The notes under the pieces: model-generated
Seen by the model: only the letters and a program-made list of their open reading frames with translations
The model's database searches: none
What the model was told of the DNA's origin: nothing
NCBI GenBank assembly: GCA_963921425.1
Contig: OY992833.1
Coordinates: forward strand, 24,414,698-24,478,697
Direction: 5' to 3'
Source of the DNA: Dryas octopetala
Lineage: Eukaryota; Streptophyta; Magnoliopsida; Rosales; Rosaceae
Length of the DNA stretch: 64,000 nt
Program-made: the position numbers and the translations under genes
Shown here: positions 42,513-56,300 of the stretch, one piece after another
Layout: the number at the start of each line of letters is the position of its first letter
Position numbering within the stretch: the stretch's first letter is position 1

Positions 42513-43250
42513 CTGATACTTATCTACAATCATACCAAAACCTGTGCATCAATACATTGACAATGGCAATGCAAACTGAAGATCAGAAACAATCTCTCGT
42601 TTCACAAGTTCCACAAATTAATGGGGAAAAAAAATAATGCAACCAATTACCCAGATGGAGTTAGGAACAACCTTAGATTATCCCACAGTTCCCTCACTCC
42701 AACCAAGAAAAAAAAATCTCACAGTTCAGTCGCTCCAACAAAGAAAAAAAAAAGTCTGTTCTGAAATACTAAGCTAAGGCAACCTGAAAGGATGTCTCAA
42801 TGCCCCGAAATATAACAAGCTCAAATATTCGAAGAATCGATTTCTGTTATTACTTTAACGAGAGTTTCTCACTTCTCAAAAACCAAAGCACTAGCATCAT
42901 AATAAATAAAAAAACCCTAGAAGAAAAGTTCAAATAACAAAATATCACTATACGCTCAACGAACAAGCATATTCAAACTAAGAGAAATTGAAGACCGAAT
43001 ATTGAAAACAAGGTAAAATAAAGTAGCCGATTCCCAATTAGAAAAACCCTAAAAAGCATTACATACCTCGTCCAATATATTGAATGGGTTCCAATAATTT
43101 AATATCTTCGTGTATTTAATCAGAGAGCGAGCTGATAAATCAATGTAAAAGCCCTATCGAATAAATGTTTGCTTATGGTCCTCTGTGGCTCGGACTAGAA
43201 AGAAAGAAAGGGACAATTTCCGGAAAACAAAAGAGAAAATTTTCCTGGAA
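42513..43250 (-). promoter_or_regulatory. Helicase leader intron, first exon and upstream region
   Basis: On the minus strand GAG|GTATGT (43066/43067) and TATCAG|GC before the ATG are matching splice sites for a 554-bp leader intron. AACCCTA telo-box-like words occur at about 43046-43052, inside the proposed intron near its 5' end. A 37-base tandem duplication (TC-CACAGTTC ... CTCCAAC-AAG plus A-run) lies at about 42680-42755. Confidence 0.5.
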
Positions 43251-43431
43251 AATGGGTTGTGAGGTGTGAGCGCATGGAATTTGATAGTAGGGTTGAGGGG
43301 AATATATCAGCTGCACCGACAGTGCAGGATCGGTGATGAACCCTCGTTAAATATCTTTGTGTGATTGCCTGTGGCCCGACTTATTTTATTTGGGTTGTGA
43401 TCATGGCCTGCGGCTTTAACTATTATATAAA

Positions 43432-43842
43432 GGCCAGTTCTATTCCGACCACCCTAAATTGCTGAGTTGACTACCCTATTTTAAAATTTCAACTTTACCC
43501 TTAAAACAAAAAATTTCAATTTTATTCGTCGGGTCATTCGACAGTTATCTACCGAAATATTTATGGTTATTCGACAGTTATCTGCTGAACATTGGTGGAT
43601 TATTCGGTGGATAACCACTAAATAGAAATGAAAAAGGCATTCGACAGTTATCTGTCGAAATATTTGTATTTATTCGATACTTATCTGCCGAACATTGGTG
43701 GATATTTCGGTAGATGACCACCGAATGAATCTGGGTGATTTCATCATGTTTTTGTAATAAAGGGTAAAATAAGAAAAAAGTTGAAAAAAATATATTAGGG
43801 TGGTCAACTCAACAACTAAGGGTGGTCTGCATAGCCTCACTC
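43432..43842. mobile_element. 411-bp Mutator-like MITE with internal tandem duplication
   Basis: Inverted ends share GACCACCC followed by GAGTTGAC and ACCCTA over about 50 bases. The exact 9-bp repeat TTATATAAA flanks it at 43423-43431 and 43843-43851. The interior holds two 103-bp tandem units that begin CATTCGACAGTTATCT (about 43535 and 43638) and contain CATTGGTGGAT and CCGAA words. No coding capacity. Confidence 0.82.
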
Positions 43843-43851
43843 TTATATAAA

Positions 43852-45116
43852 AAGGTTTTTTGGTTCCTCAACCAAAATATCAATTTGATCTTTAAAGTAT
43901 ATTTTCGCATACTATGGACTTTCATATATACCACCGCACAATAATATTGTCATTCCATTTGAATTGTCGTAAAAAATATTCACGTACACTACATCAAACA
44001 TCTTTTTAGAGATAAAAATATTTTAACATACCCTAAGACTCAAGTTTGGGATTATTATTTTTTAATTATTTTAATTATAATATTTTTTAAGGGTAAATTT
44101 AAAATTAAAAAATTTGTAAGGTCTTTGGGTGGTTATAGGACATGTGAAGACCATTTTGGTCCTGAGAAAAGGTCACGCACAATATATGACAATTTTTTAT
44201 GAAAATTCAGATGAAATACAACATAAGAACTACATTGATGTGTAGTAGTAAAGATGAAGGACCACATTGAGTGAAAATGTATTTTAAGGACCAAATTAAT
44301 ATTTAGGTGAAAGTTGATGAACTATTTGTAATAAAAAAACCTATATACAAAAATAATTAATTTCTATCAACAACTAATATATATTGTATTAATATTTGTA
44401 TACTTATGAAATTATTTTAACAATTTTGTTGGTAAAATTTAATTTTATCCTACACTTATCAGTTTTATTTTTATCCTAACTCTAACTTATTATTCCACTT
44501 ATACTAACCCTCTTTCACTATTTTCAGTTAATCACAAGTCCAACATGATTTGATTAATAAATGGGTTGGATTTGTATTGAGTTATTTAGCATGATTAATC
44601 TAACATTTGGGTTTTGATTGACTGGTATTCAACATGAACACTAATTAACACAATAAAAATACAACCCGCTAACACAAATTATCATCCATAATTTTATGAG
44701 CGATATGGGATATTGAATTTGATGAATGTGATTAAGTATTCTAAATGATTGGTTAACTTAAACGTAATAAAATACGAAAAGTTTTATAGGTCCGTTCACT
44801 TTAGTTACTAAATTTTAATAATTTTTTAGTTTAGATATCAAAATTTAATAACATTTTATATTAAATACTAGTTGAAAAGTTAAACATAAGATTCAAACTT
44901 ATAACTTACTACATAGAAAAGAAACTGAGTGTCATCTACTATACCAGTCATTGATCATTTAATATCTCAATTAAATGTATTAAAATGTTGACCATAAAAT
45001 TTGAATAAGAAATATCACTAAACAAAACGGTCAGAAATGCCACTACAAAAAATAATTTAGTTAAATATTAAAATTGTGTAAAAATTTGTATTTTTATAAT
45101 AAATATACAAATTTCA
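43852..45116. other. AT-rich spacer
   Basis: No gene seen. At 44850-44965 the minus strand carries a SINE-like arrangement: TGGTATAGTAGATGACACTC followed by AAGTTTGAATCTTA, similar to tRNA A and B boxes. Confidence 0.4.
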
Positions 45117-45190
45117 CACTTGTTTGTAGCTCAGTTGGAAGGAGCTAAAATTGACCTATGCAACCAGGTTCCTATCCTAAAAAAGTAAAA
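45117..45190 (+). repeat. tRNA-like SINE head or tRNA pseudogene
   Basis: TTGTAGCTCAGTTGG fits a tRNA A box, and GGTTCCTATCC about 40 bases later fits a decayed B box; an A-rich tail follows. No cloverleaf with paired acceptor stem can be drawn, so this is a fragment, not a tRNA gene. Confidence 0.5.
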
Positions 45191-45334
45191 ATAGATAGCA
45201 AATTTCAAATAATTGATCACTTCTCTTTTTTTTCTTTTTTTTTAAGGCCGATATATTGATTCATTTCAAATATATTGTATTTGGCACCTAAAATTATTTT
45301 CTTCTCACATCATAATCCAAGTTCATCATTTTAA

Positions 45335-46737
45335 GGAGGGTGTACTCAATTTATATTTTTAAAGACTTTTTTTAAGTAACAGACTTTCAGAATTATGATA
45401 GACTTTCAAAGAATTTTATAGATTTTTATAGACTTTCATGAAGTTTTATTAAAAAACTTTCATAGACATTGATAGATTTTCAATGACTTTTTGATACAAA
45501 TATCATTGTGAAATACAGTAAGATAATAGCATCCGTATATCACAAAAGACAATGAAAACGCAATGAAATCAAACAGAAGGGCAATGAAAAAATAGTGAAA
45601 TCAAACAAAACATGACAAGCTGATGAAAGAATAATCTCCAAGAAATCAAAATTGTTAAGAAACATACTAATATATTGAATGATCTAAAACTGGTCTTCAA
45701 TATTTGTCAAAACTTACTATTCAATGTTACATGGATAATGTTAAAGTTAGGTAACGTTGATGAAAATGAGCTTCCAAGTGTGAAGACAATTAAATTAAAA
45801 AATAAAATAATACATAATGAGAAATGCATATAAATTTTAAAATTTGAAAGAAATAATGTTGTATTACTACTTAACATATAAGTCAAAAATTTAAATAATG
45901 TTGAACTAATCTCTTTATTATTGTATCTAACAGATAAATCTAACTCAAGTCATCTTTGAAACTCTCAACGTAAACATACAAAAAATAAAAGGGTGGAACA
46001 ATATATTATAATTGACATGTTGTAAACCCATAAAACTAACTTCTGGAGCACTGAAGTCTGGAGTTAGAACCGTATATGACATGTCTATTTATATGTAATG
46101 GCATAGTGATGAGACAATATAAGGAATAGGTGTATCAATGTTGGAAGGGACATACACGCGCGCATGCAATGCTAAAGGAGGCGGAGAGAGAAAAGGGAAA
46201 GCATTTTCTCAAAAGTCTTTCAAAGTCTTGAGGGGGAATGGAAGAGAAATAAGAAGATTTGGTGTGTATACTTTAATGCCAAAAATCTTTCAAAGTCTAT
46301 GAATTTGAGAAATCTGTGAAAGTCATTGACATTTTAAGTACCGTATGACTTTCATAGACTTTTAAAAAGTCTTAATTGAGTACCCCTGACTTTCATAGAC
46401 TTTTTAAAAGTATATAAAAGTTTGATTGAGTACCTCCTGACTTTTTAATTTAACAAAAGTCTTTAAAAGTCTTGATTGAGTACACCCCCCTAAATAAGAA
46501 GATTTGGTATGTATACTTTAATGCCAAAAGTCTTTCAAAGTCTATGAATTTGAGAAATCTGTGAAAGTTATTGACATTTTAAGTATCGTATGACTTTCAT
46601 AGACTTTTAAAAAGTCTTAATTGAGTACTCCCTGACTTTCATAGACTTTTTAAACGTATATAAAAATCTTGATTGAGTACCTCCTAACTTTTTAATTTAA
46701 CAAAAGTCTTTAAAAGTCTTGATTGAGTACACCCCTC
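45335..46737. mobile_element. 1.4-kb PIF/Harbinger-like non-autonomous element with duplicated right end
   Basis: The left end GGAGGGTGTACTCAAT matches the inverted right end GAGGGGTGTACTCAAT. TAA lies at both borders (45332-45334, 46738-46740). AAAGTCTT / AAGACTTT words fill the terminal parts. The last 245 bp are present twice in tandem (46247-46491 and 46492-46736, nearly identical), each ending in GAGTACACCCC and TAA. No transposase frame. Confidence 0.72.
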
Positions 46738-46908
46738 TAAATAACTTCTTTCAAATATAGCCTCAAACTTAGCGGGGATTCGCATTTTCAATAATTCGAA
46801 GAAAAAAAAAATCAAAGACAACTATTGGGATGTTCTAAAATCTTCGCTTGAAAGTTGAAACTGTGGAGCTGGAAGAAAGTGTAGAAACTGAAGCGGTGCG
46901 GGGAAAAC

Positions 46909-49356
46909 ATGGCTCTGGAAGCTGCTAAGGCTACGACTGCGCCAGAGTTGGCCCTTGCTGATACTGACATCAACTGGGACAGGTTCATTCTTCTTCTTCT
47001 CCTTCTCTATTCCTTGCCCATTTACCATTTTGTTTTCCTTTATTCAAAACAAACTGACTGTTAGGCCAATCTGGGACACTGGTTTTTCGTGCCTTTTGGT
47101 TGTTGGAATTTGGAGTGAGTGAAGGAATGGTTGTTTTCCATTTTTTTTCTCAAGTGGGTCTTGTTGGGTCACCATGACTACGAGCATGGAGAGGATCAAT
47201 CTGCTTGTTTTAGGTCTTTTGAAATTTATAATTTCGCACCTTAATTTACATTGCATTTTTCACAATGTATTATTTACAGGCAGTGGTTGATGTGCTTAAA
47301 ATGGACCAGGACTGACTCTCTTTTTAACTTCATTCACTTCAATTTAGGTTGGACAAGACAAGGTTTCATATTATTGGGGCTATTCTCTTCACAGCGCAGT
47401 CAGCCTTATTACATCCAACAGCGGTTGTAAAGACTAGAATGCAAGTAGCTGGCTCTGGACTCGCTCACATGGGTGGAATATCAGTATTTAGACATATATT
47501 AAAGAGTGATGGTATCTCCGGCATCTTTAGAGGTTTCGGCACTTCTGCCATTGGATCGTTGCCTGGTAGGGTATTGGCTTTGACATCACTTGAAGTATCA
47601 AAAGATATGATGTTGAAATACACTGAAGGACTAGACATACCTGAGGCTACCCGTGTTGGCATTGCAAATGGAGCGGCAGGCATGTTCTCGAATTTAGTTT
47701 CTTGTGTATACTACGTGCCCTTGGATGTGGTTGGTAAACCAGTTCTTTTCTGCTTCCTGTAATTATGTTTCTGTAATTTATTAACTAGGAAACAGTGTAT
47801 TGGAATAAATAAGAAAGATATGATAAATGAATTTGCCTGTGTGTAGGTCATGTTCATATAGCTTGTACTGTCACTTTTTTGCTTCAGAACAAATATCCTA
47901 GAGATGGTTTCACGAAACTGCTTTATCCTTATGTCCAACTTTAATATCCTGGTAAGAGATGATTCTACAGATCCTCAAAACCAACAAACATTGCTTCCCT
48001 TTCTTTTTGGGGGTATGAAAGTAGGATAGCCATATATACCACTTCCATCTTATAGTATTTTATTTGTCACATGAAACCTTCAGTTTCCTTAATTGCTTTG
48101 CTCCTACGACAAATAGAGAAATCCAGTGTCATTATGCCATGTGCTGTATAATATTCTTATGGTTTAGAAGGATTAAAAGACTCGAAATTTGGCATGATTT
48201 AGGCTAATCAAAACATAAAACCTTTTTTTTTTTTTGTAACAGTGTTGTATGTAAGATGAGTGTAGAAAACTTGTGACCTTTGATGTTGGGGTTCAGTTCA
48301 ATATAAGTTTTAAGTTTTTATGATGACATCATTGTAACTTATTGTTTTGGCTTTTCATCTATGCTGATGAATCAGTTATGTCTTTCATTATTTTGTGCTG
48401 AATATATCTTTTGTGATGTCCTCTTCACTATAATTGTACTTGGTGCATTCTCAGATTTGTCAGAGACTAATGGTGCAAGGACTTCCAGGAACTAAATCCT
48501 GCAACGGACCATTTGATGTCATACGGAAAGTCATAGAGGCTGAAGGTCTTCGTGGTATGTATAGAGGCTTTGGATTAACAGCTTTGTACCAGTCCCCAGC
48601 ATCTGCACTTTGGTGGGGCGCCTATGGTTCTGCCCAACACATCATCTGGAGGTGTATATAATTTCTTTGTGGTCAATTTTATTCTGTTTCAGTTCCTTAA
48701 CTTCAGCCTAATATATTGTCTAATTATTATACCTCCTTTTTATCATTAAAGGAGTTTGGGCTATAGCGATGATGCAGAGAAGAAACCATCTCATATGGAG
48801 ATGGTGAAAGTTCAGGCTACAGCAGGTATGATGGCCGGTGCTTGTTCCTCGGTTATCACTACTCCCATTGACACAGTCAAGACACGACTTCAGGTAGTGT
48901 AGTTTAAAACTGTAATTTCATTCTGTTTTTATTCCATTTCTATTACATTTTCTACTGTCTGGATAAGAAATAAGTCCTTTGGCTAATTGTTCAATATATT
49001 ACTTGGAGGTCATGGATAATTATGGTGTTGGAAGACCATCAGTATTGAAGACAGCAAAGACACTCCTTAAAGAAGATGGATGGTGGGGCTTTTACCGAGG
49101 ATTTGGTCCTCGGTTCTTAAATATGTCACTGTATGGAACTACAATGATAGTTACTTATGAATTAATAAGTAAGTTAGCCTTCCAATTTTATTTTTATTTT
49201 TTACGGCTTTCACGTGTGGTCATTTGTCTTGATATATTGGATCTATGCTTTTTACTTTCTTTCTTGGTTCTAGTAGTAGTTTGTGGCCAACTGATTAGTG
49301 TGTTTTGTATTGTGCTCACCAATTTATCAGAGAGATTATCTGTAAGGCAAGTTTGA
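46909..49356 (+). CDS. Mitochondrial carrier family protein (SLC25A44-like)
   Basis: Six exons: 46909-46982, 47348-47729, 48455-48651, 48752-48893, 49009-49168 and 49331-49356, giving 326 residues. The three carrier repeats show the signatures HPTAVVKTRMQ (Asp replaced by Ala), PLDVICQRLMVQG and PIDTVKTRLQ. Each repeat has its GxxGFYRG-like partner (ISGIFRGFG, LRGMYRGFG, WWGFYRGFG). Such proteins exchange metabolites across the inner mitochondrial membrane with six helices. The subfamily with HPT in repeat 1 includes SLC25A44 (branched-chain amino acids in animals) and Arabidopsis At5g15640; substrate in this plant is not known. The donor ending exon 2 is read as GTG|GTTGGT because a GTAAAC donor four bases later would break the frame. 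The last exon is only eight codons. Confidence 0.9.
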
Positions 49357-50640
49357 CATTTTGAGCTGGAAGAGGTGCTGAAGCGAGAGGAAATTGTTTC
49401 CGGGTTCCTTCAAATTTTTGTTGAGCAGACTCTCAGCATTTGCCTATTCCCAATAGGAAGCCTTTCTTGAATGTTATTTTCCATTTTGTTTCTTTCCCTG
49501 CTATTTGGATGGGAAGGTTGGGTTTCCTTTTTCACTCCTTTAGCCCTGTAAATGTGTGCGACCGATGACTGTAATTTATCCTGTTCTAAAGTGTCAGGGA
49601 GTTTGATAGGATTCTGAAATGTTAGGGATTTTGATAGAATATCTCCTTCCAAGTCATACATACAAATATACAATGATACAAGTATACAACCTTCATGGAA
49701 TGCAGTTTTCACAGAATTCTATATGTATCATGAGAAGAATTATGAAATTAAGTATACTTACTTTAAATTGATTCTGTCTCTCTTTTTCCAGCTAGGATTG
49801 AAAATCATGTATTTTATGTATTGTTGGTCCATTTCCTAACAGCTTTTGGAGCATAATTGTTGTCTAACATGGTGTCAGCTGACTCAGCTTTGTTTGCAAG
49901 AAGCTTTTCGGAATGGTTTTTTTTACCAAATTTATTTTGGATCCATTTGATTTGATCAATAATTCATAAATATTTTGTTTTTTTCAAGAATTCACAAATA
50001 CTTGTTATTTTATTAGAAAAAAGAAAACATACATTTCTATACAAAGTGTTACATTGTTGTATACTTGTATCATTGTATGATTGTATCTACTATTTTTAAT
50101 CCAAATTTAATTCTTTAAAATATGGGGTCGAGTGTGGAGTGGTGTGAAATTGTGAATAATGTTTTGAGTGTAAGGCCTCGTTTGGATTGTTGTGGATGAC
50201 CCAAAAACTACTGTGGATGACAATTCTTAATCACCCACAGCAGTTTTGGTGTTTGATAAAAAAATGAAAAAGTATTTTGTCTCACAATTCTCAACTCCCC
50301 ACAGCAAAAATAGAAAGCAAGTTTGTAGGTGCTTTTGAAAGCTGCAGTGAATCACAGCAATAATAAAAATTTTCTTTTACTCATAATATCCTCAATTTAG
50401 TAATTATAAATAACCACAACAGTTTTACATTACAATTTACTAAACACCTTCATACTGCTTTTTGTACTCACAACACTTTTAAAAATATAATGTACCAAAC
50501 ACTCAATTGCTTTACTTCACAGCTGATTTTACTTCACAGTTGCTTTCGCCACGTCACACTCAAAATAAATATAATACTTAAAAAAAAAAAAAAAAGGTTT
50601 AAATTTAAACCAAACAGTTAATATCCGCGTTTCCCGTACC
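49357..50640. other. Spacer between carrier and ARF1 genes
   Basis: Probably 3' flank of the carrier, then AT-rich DNA. At 50165-50540 words such as GGCCTCGTTTGGATTG and TACCAAACACTCAATTGC suggest an old hAT-like MITE with TTTGG/CCAAA ends, but I cannot define borders or a duplication. Confidence 0.35.
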
Positions 50641-50641
50641 C

Positions 50642-50648
50642 TATATAA
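50642..50648 (+). promoter_or_regulatory. TATA box of the ARF1 gene
   Basis: TATATAA lies in a sharply GC-shifted stretch (CCCTATATAATGGCGCGAGC) about 30 bases before a CT/GA-rich leader. A leader intron follows: donor GTAAGT at 50782, acceptor TTTTAG ending 51244, eight bases before the ATG. Leader introns at this position are usual in plant ARF genes. Confidence 0.7.
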
Positions 50649-51128
50649 TGGCGCGAGCGAGAGAGAGAGCTCCCTCCTCCGGAATCTGAATCTGAATCTG
50701 GCTCTCTTTCAACGATTAAGGAAGGAAGCTGTGACCGACAGCCCCTCCTCAGACCCCCCACACCTTTTTTCTCTCTCTACCGTAAGTTTCTCACATTTTC
50801 TCTTATTGCATTTTAGATCTGATCAGAGATCTGTGGCATTCAGAGGCTTTGGTCAATTTCCTCATAAACGAATTGGGTCAATAATCATGATGGTTGTGTT
50901 TGCATTACATTGTTAACTTGAATATCAATTGGATGGTAATTGCTCATTTTTTAAATAATTAATGATCGCCGTGTTTTCGATGCTTGTTTGTTACTGAGAT
51001 TTATATCACATGGATTTCATATCAGAACGTTTTTTTATTTATTTTTTGGATGAGATTGTTGTAATCTTCCATGATATTTTGCAAAAAATGGTGTTCTGGG
51101 TTTGTAGCAGTGCATCAAATGTGAATGA

Positions 51129-52660
<1,532 letters not shown>

Positions 52661-53337
52661 AGGACTCTGCAGGTCACTATCTTCTCCATGTGTTTCACTG
52701 TTTATCTGCAACCCATTTTTGGGTTACAGACAGTCATCCCATCATAGATCACAAATTTTATTGGTATCATTGTTTTGTTGCAATAGGAAAGGAATGCCCT
52801 CTTGTTTAATGTAATCCTTCCGTTCGGGTTCTGATTATGGTTGAATTCAATTTGTTGTTTAGACTTGATTTGCTAAGCCAAATACTCTTCATAAGTTGAA
52901 ATATTTACGTTTCTTTAAACGAGCAAAATGGGCAAAATGGGCAAAAAATTTGTTAGGGTGGTTTTAAGTGGTCTAAATAGCCCCCCTCTAATAAAAAATG
53001 AGTACTTGGGTATAAGGCCCAGAATGGTTATTATACAAAGAGCCCAACAAGCCAAACTATGGGCTTTCTGCATTGGCCCATGTTGCAAGCAAAACGCATT
53101 ACATCACTTTTTTTTTTTGGCCATACATTACATCACATTTTTAACCAAAAAGAAAACACATCACGTTTAACGAATGACTCCACACTGACTCAGATTTTTA
53201 TTTATTTTTGAAAATTGCGCTCTCGGACATACACAGGCTCAAGGGTCAAAATTATCTGTCAATTTCAGAAAAGAACATAACTTGACACTTTTGATCCCTT
53301 TGCACCTTGGCATAGTTGATGGAAGTGCAAAACTCCC
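52661..53337. other. Convergent 3' flanks of ARF1 and importin genes
   Basis: Holds the ARF1 3' untranslated region and the end of the importin transcript. The only structure seen is the micro-insertion at 53097-53136. Confidence 0.5.
53097..53136 (-). repeat. Micro-insertion TATGGCC plus A-tract (minus strand) between 11-bp direct repeats
   Basis: CATTACATCAC at 53097-53107 and 53126-53136 flank 18 bases that read, on the minus strand, TATGGCC and eleven A. Confidence 0.75.
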
Positions 53338-56300
53338 TCACCTGGAATGCTGGAAGAACAACCTACACTGAGGGAAAACATCTACAAAACTTGAAATAAG
53401 CTGTGGTGGAAATGCACGTCCTTGTATGAGAATGGGATGGTATGTCTCCAGAATTGACGACACAACTCTTTGCAGATCAATTTCCTCTAGACAGCCTGCA
53501 AATCCACCATTTAGAACAGCAGACGAATCAAAATATCAGCAAACGATTGCATCTATATAGGAATTTTACAGCTAGAAACAAAATTTGGACCTTTCTCAAA
53601 AAACATTTCCTGGTCTTCATCTTCCATATCTCCCTCTTCAATAACTGTACCATTTTCCAAGGCAAGAGCTGCTTCAGCATACCTATTCAGAAATTCTTCT
53701 TCAGTTTCTTCATGTTCATCATCCTCCGAATCCTAAGAACAAAGTAACCATGCTGTCAGATTTCCAAATATCAGATGCATGAGAGAACTTCTCAAATGGA
53801 CAAAGCCAATGCCCAGACAACATCCATGATTCTGGAGTTTTTAGTGTTATAATATGTTCAGATTATAAATGTAAATTTTCATGAAGAACATAAAGGTGTC
53901 CACATAGTAGAGTTGCAATGTACAATATAAGCCTTCTACCAATAGAGAACTTTTCATGCATGAAATCTGGAAATTAGATGATAATAGAATAATTTCCAAG
54001 CTAAACCTCATCATCTTCGTCATCATCTTCAATGTCATCATCATCATCCTCGGTCTCTTCTTCTCCATCTTCCTTTTCTTCCTGCATTTCATTTAATCGT
54101 ACGGATGCCTCCATCAGAGAAGTAAAGCATTCTTGTAACAAAGCACCAGATGACTTTCCAAGTACCACCAGCCGTTCAACCACTTTGGCCAGTGCCATCA
54201 CTGAGATTCATTAACAACAATTAGTGATGTCTAAAGTTATTCAATTTATGTAAAGAGGGACTAGTGAAAACTGAAAAGTAACTAAAAGAGAGACTGTTCC
54301 AATAAATATGATGAGTTTTAAACTTAACATTTACCTGACCTCTCGCATGGCTCACAAAAATCAGATTAGTTTTAACTGTTCATGAAATATGGATTAAATC
54401 ATAATTTATTTATTAGTTTTTTTAAAAAAATGATTTATCACAAGATTTATTGAGTAATAAATTCTGATCTTTAATCCAATTATTGAACTTGTGATTTTTT
54501 TAAGAGAACCTAAGGAACCAAGTACTAACCAATCAACTTTATCTCAGACTCTGTTGATAGCCCAGGTTTGAAAGAGCTAGTGGAAACAAATCCAAGGGCA
54601 GATGCCCAGGTTTCAAAGCCTCCATCTCCATCTTTCTCCAATATACCCTCTACAACTTCAGGATAACATAAATAGCATGATGAAATAGCAAGCAACAAAG
54701 GCTTCCAGAGAGAACCAGGCCTGCTTTTAACTTCTCTGAAACGGGAGAATGTTGCCTGACAAAATGCAATTGTCAATGACAGCTTCACACCTTCTGTCTC
54801 AGATGAGTAACTTGGGACATGTAGCAGTACATGGATACAAGAGCAAGCCCTCCAAGTTGCAGATGGATATTGTAAAGTGGCCTCGCATATAAACGTACTA
54901 ATGCCTTCTATTATGGAATGCTTAGGAACAGGTGGAGCTGGAGGTGATGGCATTCGTCCTACAATAAAATTCTGCAACCCATGCTTACTGTGTAGACTGA
55001 CAACTTCTTTAATGCACTCAAACACTGACATATTCTCTGATTCTTCCCAAGCATGCCAGTCCGCTATAAGATCAGCCCAAGCTAATAATAACTCTGATAC
55101 TTTAAGCTCTAGAATTGTATTACTTTCAGTAACAGATAGCATGACGGATCGAAGCAACGTTGATGCATAATCTAAGCAAGATGGAGGGGGCAAATCCTCA
55201 GATTTCTGATCCTGATAAAAAAAACAGAGAAAATAACATATGTAACAACCTCAAATCCAGTTGCATATAATGAAAATGATTGAAATGACTGCACAGAGGA
55301 ATTTGTTGTCTGACCAACAGAAGCATAAGCAGAGCAAATGCAGAGTATGGAGTTTCATGAGCCTATTAATTAATAGCTCCAACCAAAGGAGCAAATTTAA
55401 AAAAAGAATATTAAATAGAGTATAACAAAACATGCACGCATTCTTTGTTTTGTCATCCAACATAAAGCTGAAGTATTATAGCTAAGTTTCTTCCAAAAAA
55501 TTACTAGGAAGTCAAAACTAACCAATGGATGCATTGGTGTAAGCCAAGCCTGTTGCAAGAGGGCAGAGAAAGCTCTACTGATGGTGGCTTGACCTGATAC
55601 CCACTTTTCATTTGATTCATTCTCCTCAAATTCTTCAGCCATAAAACTTTCCCAAGATTGAGCCATCACTGCTAACGCCTCAAAGCCCTTTTCAACCATC
55701 TAATATGAAAAGTATACGATCATCAGTATTAACACCCCAGATAGTTAAAATTGGCACAAATTATTACATTCCAAAGAAAATGATGATTATTTCCAAAGCA
55801 TGCACCGAAAGTTTCAAGAAAAAACGTCATAATTCCAATGCATGCGCGGTGAGCATTGCATAGAACGGCAAAGATGAATCCAAGAAAAAATCTCCATAAT
55901 TTCATGGTTCAAAATTGATCAAGCACACAATCATTCAATATTGGCAAAGCTAATCAGATGATAGGCCAAATTCTGTAGTATACAGATAGCTGTTTCACTC
56001 TTTTTAGCAGATGGTGCATCAATCACTAACTGGTTAACATGTTTTTTAAAAGGATAAACAAACTACCAGGCACCAGCCTAGCCATAGAGATTTACACATA
56101 CTTGAGGCCATGGCTCCAGATCATGGGGCATGCATTTTGAGATTGCAACAACCAATGACGAAATAATATATGGGATATGAACTGCAACATTTTCATTTCC
56201 TGCCTCCACCAAAGAACTGAGAAGCTGAAATAAAATAGAGATCTCTTCCTCGTTATTGGCAATTCTACTAATCACAACTTGAAGGAGAGGAAGCCACTCA

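Noticed and set aside
45117..45190. Second tRNA gene
   Set aside because: A and B box words are present, but acceptor and anticodon stems do not pair; treated as a SINE fragment.
50165..50540. Possible hAT MITE with GTTTGG/CCAAAC ends
   Set aside because: Ends are not matched over more than a few bases and no target duplication was found.
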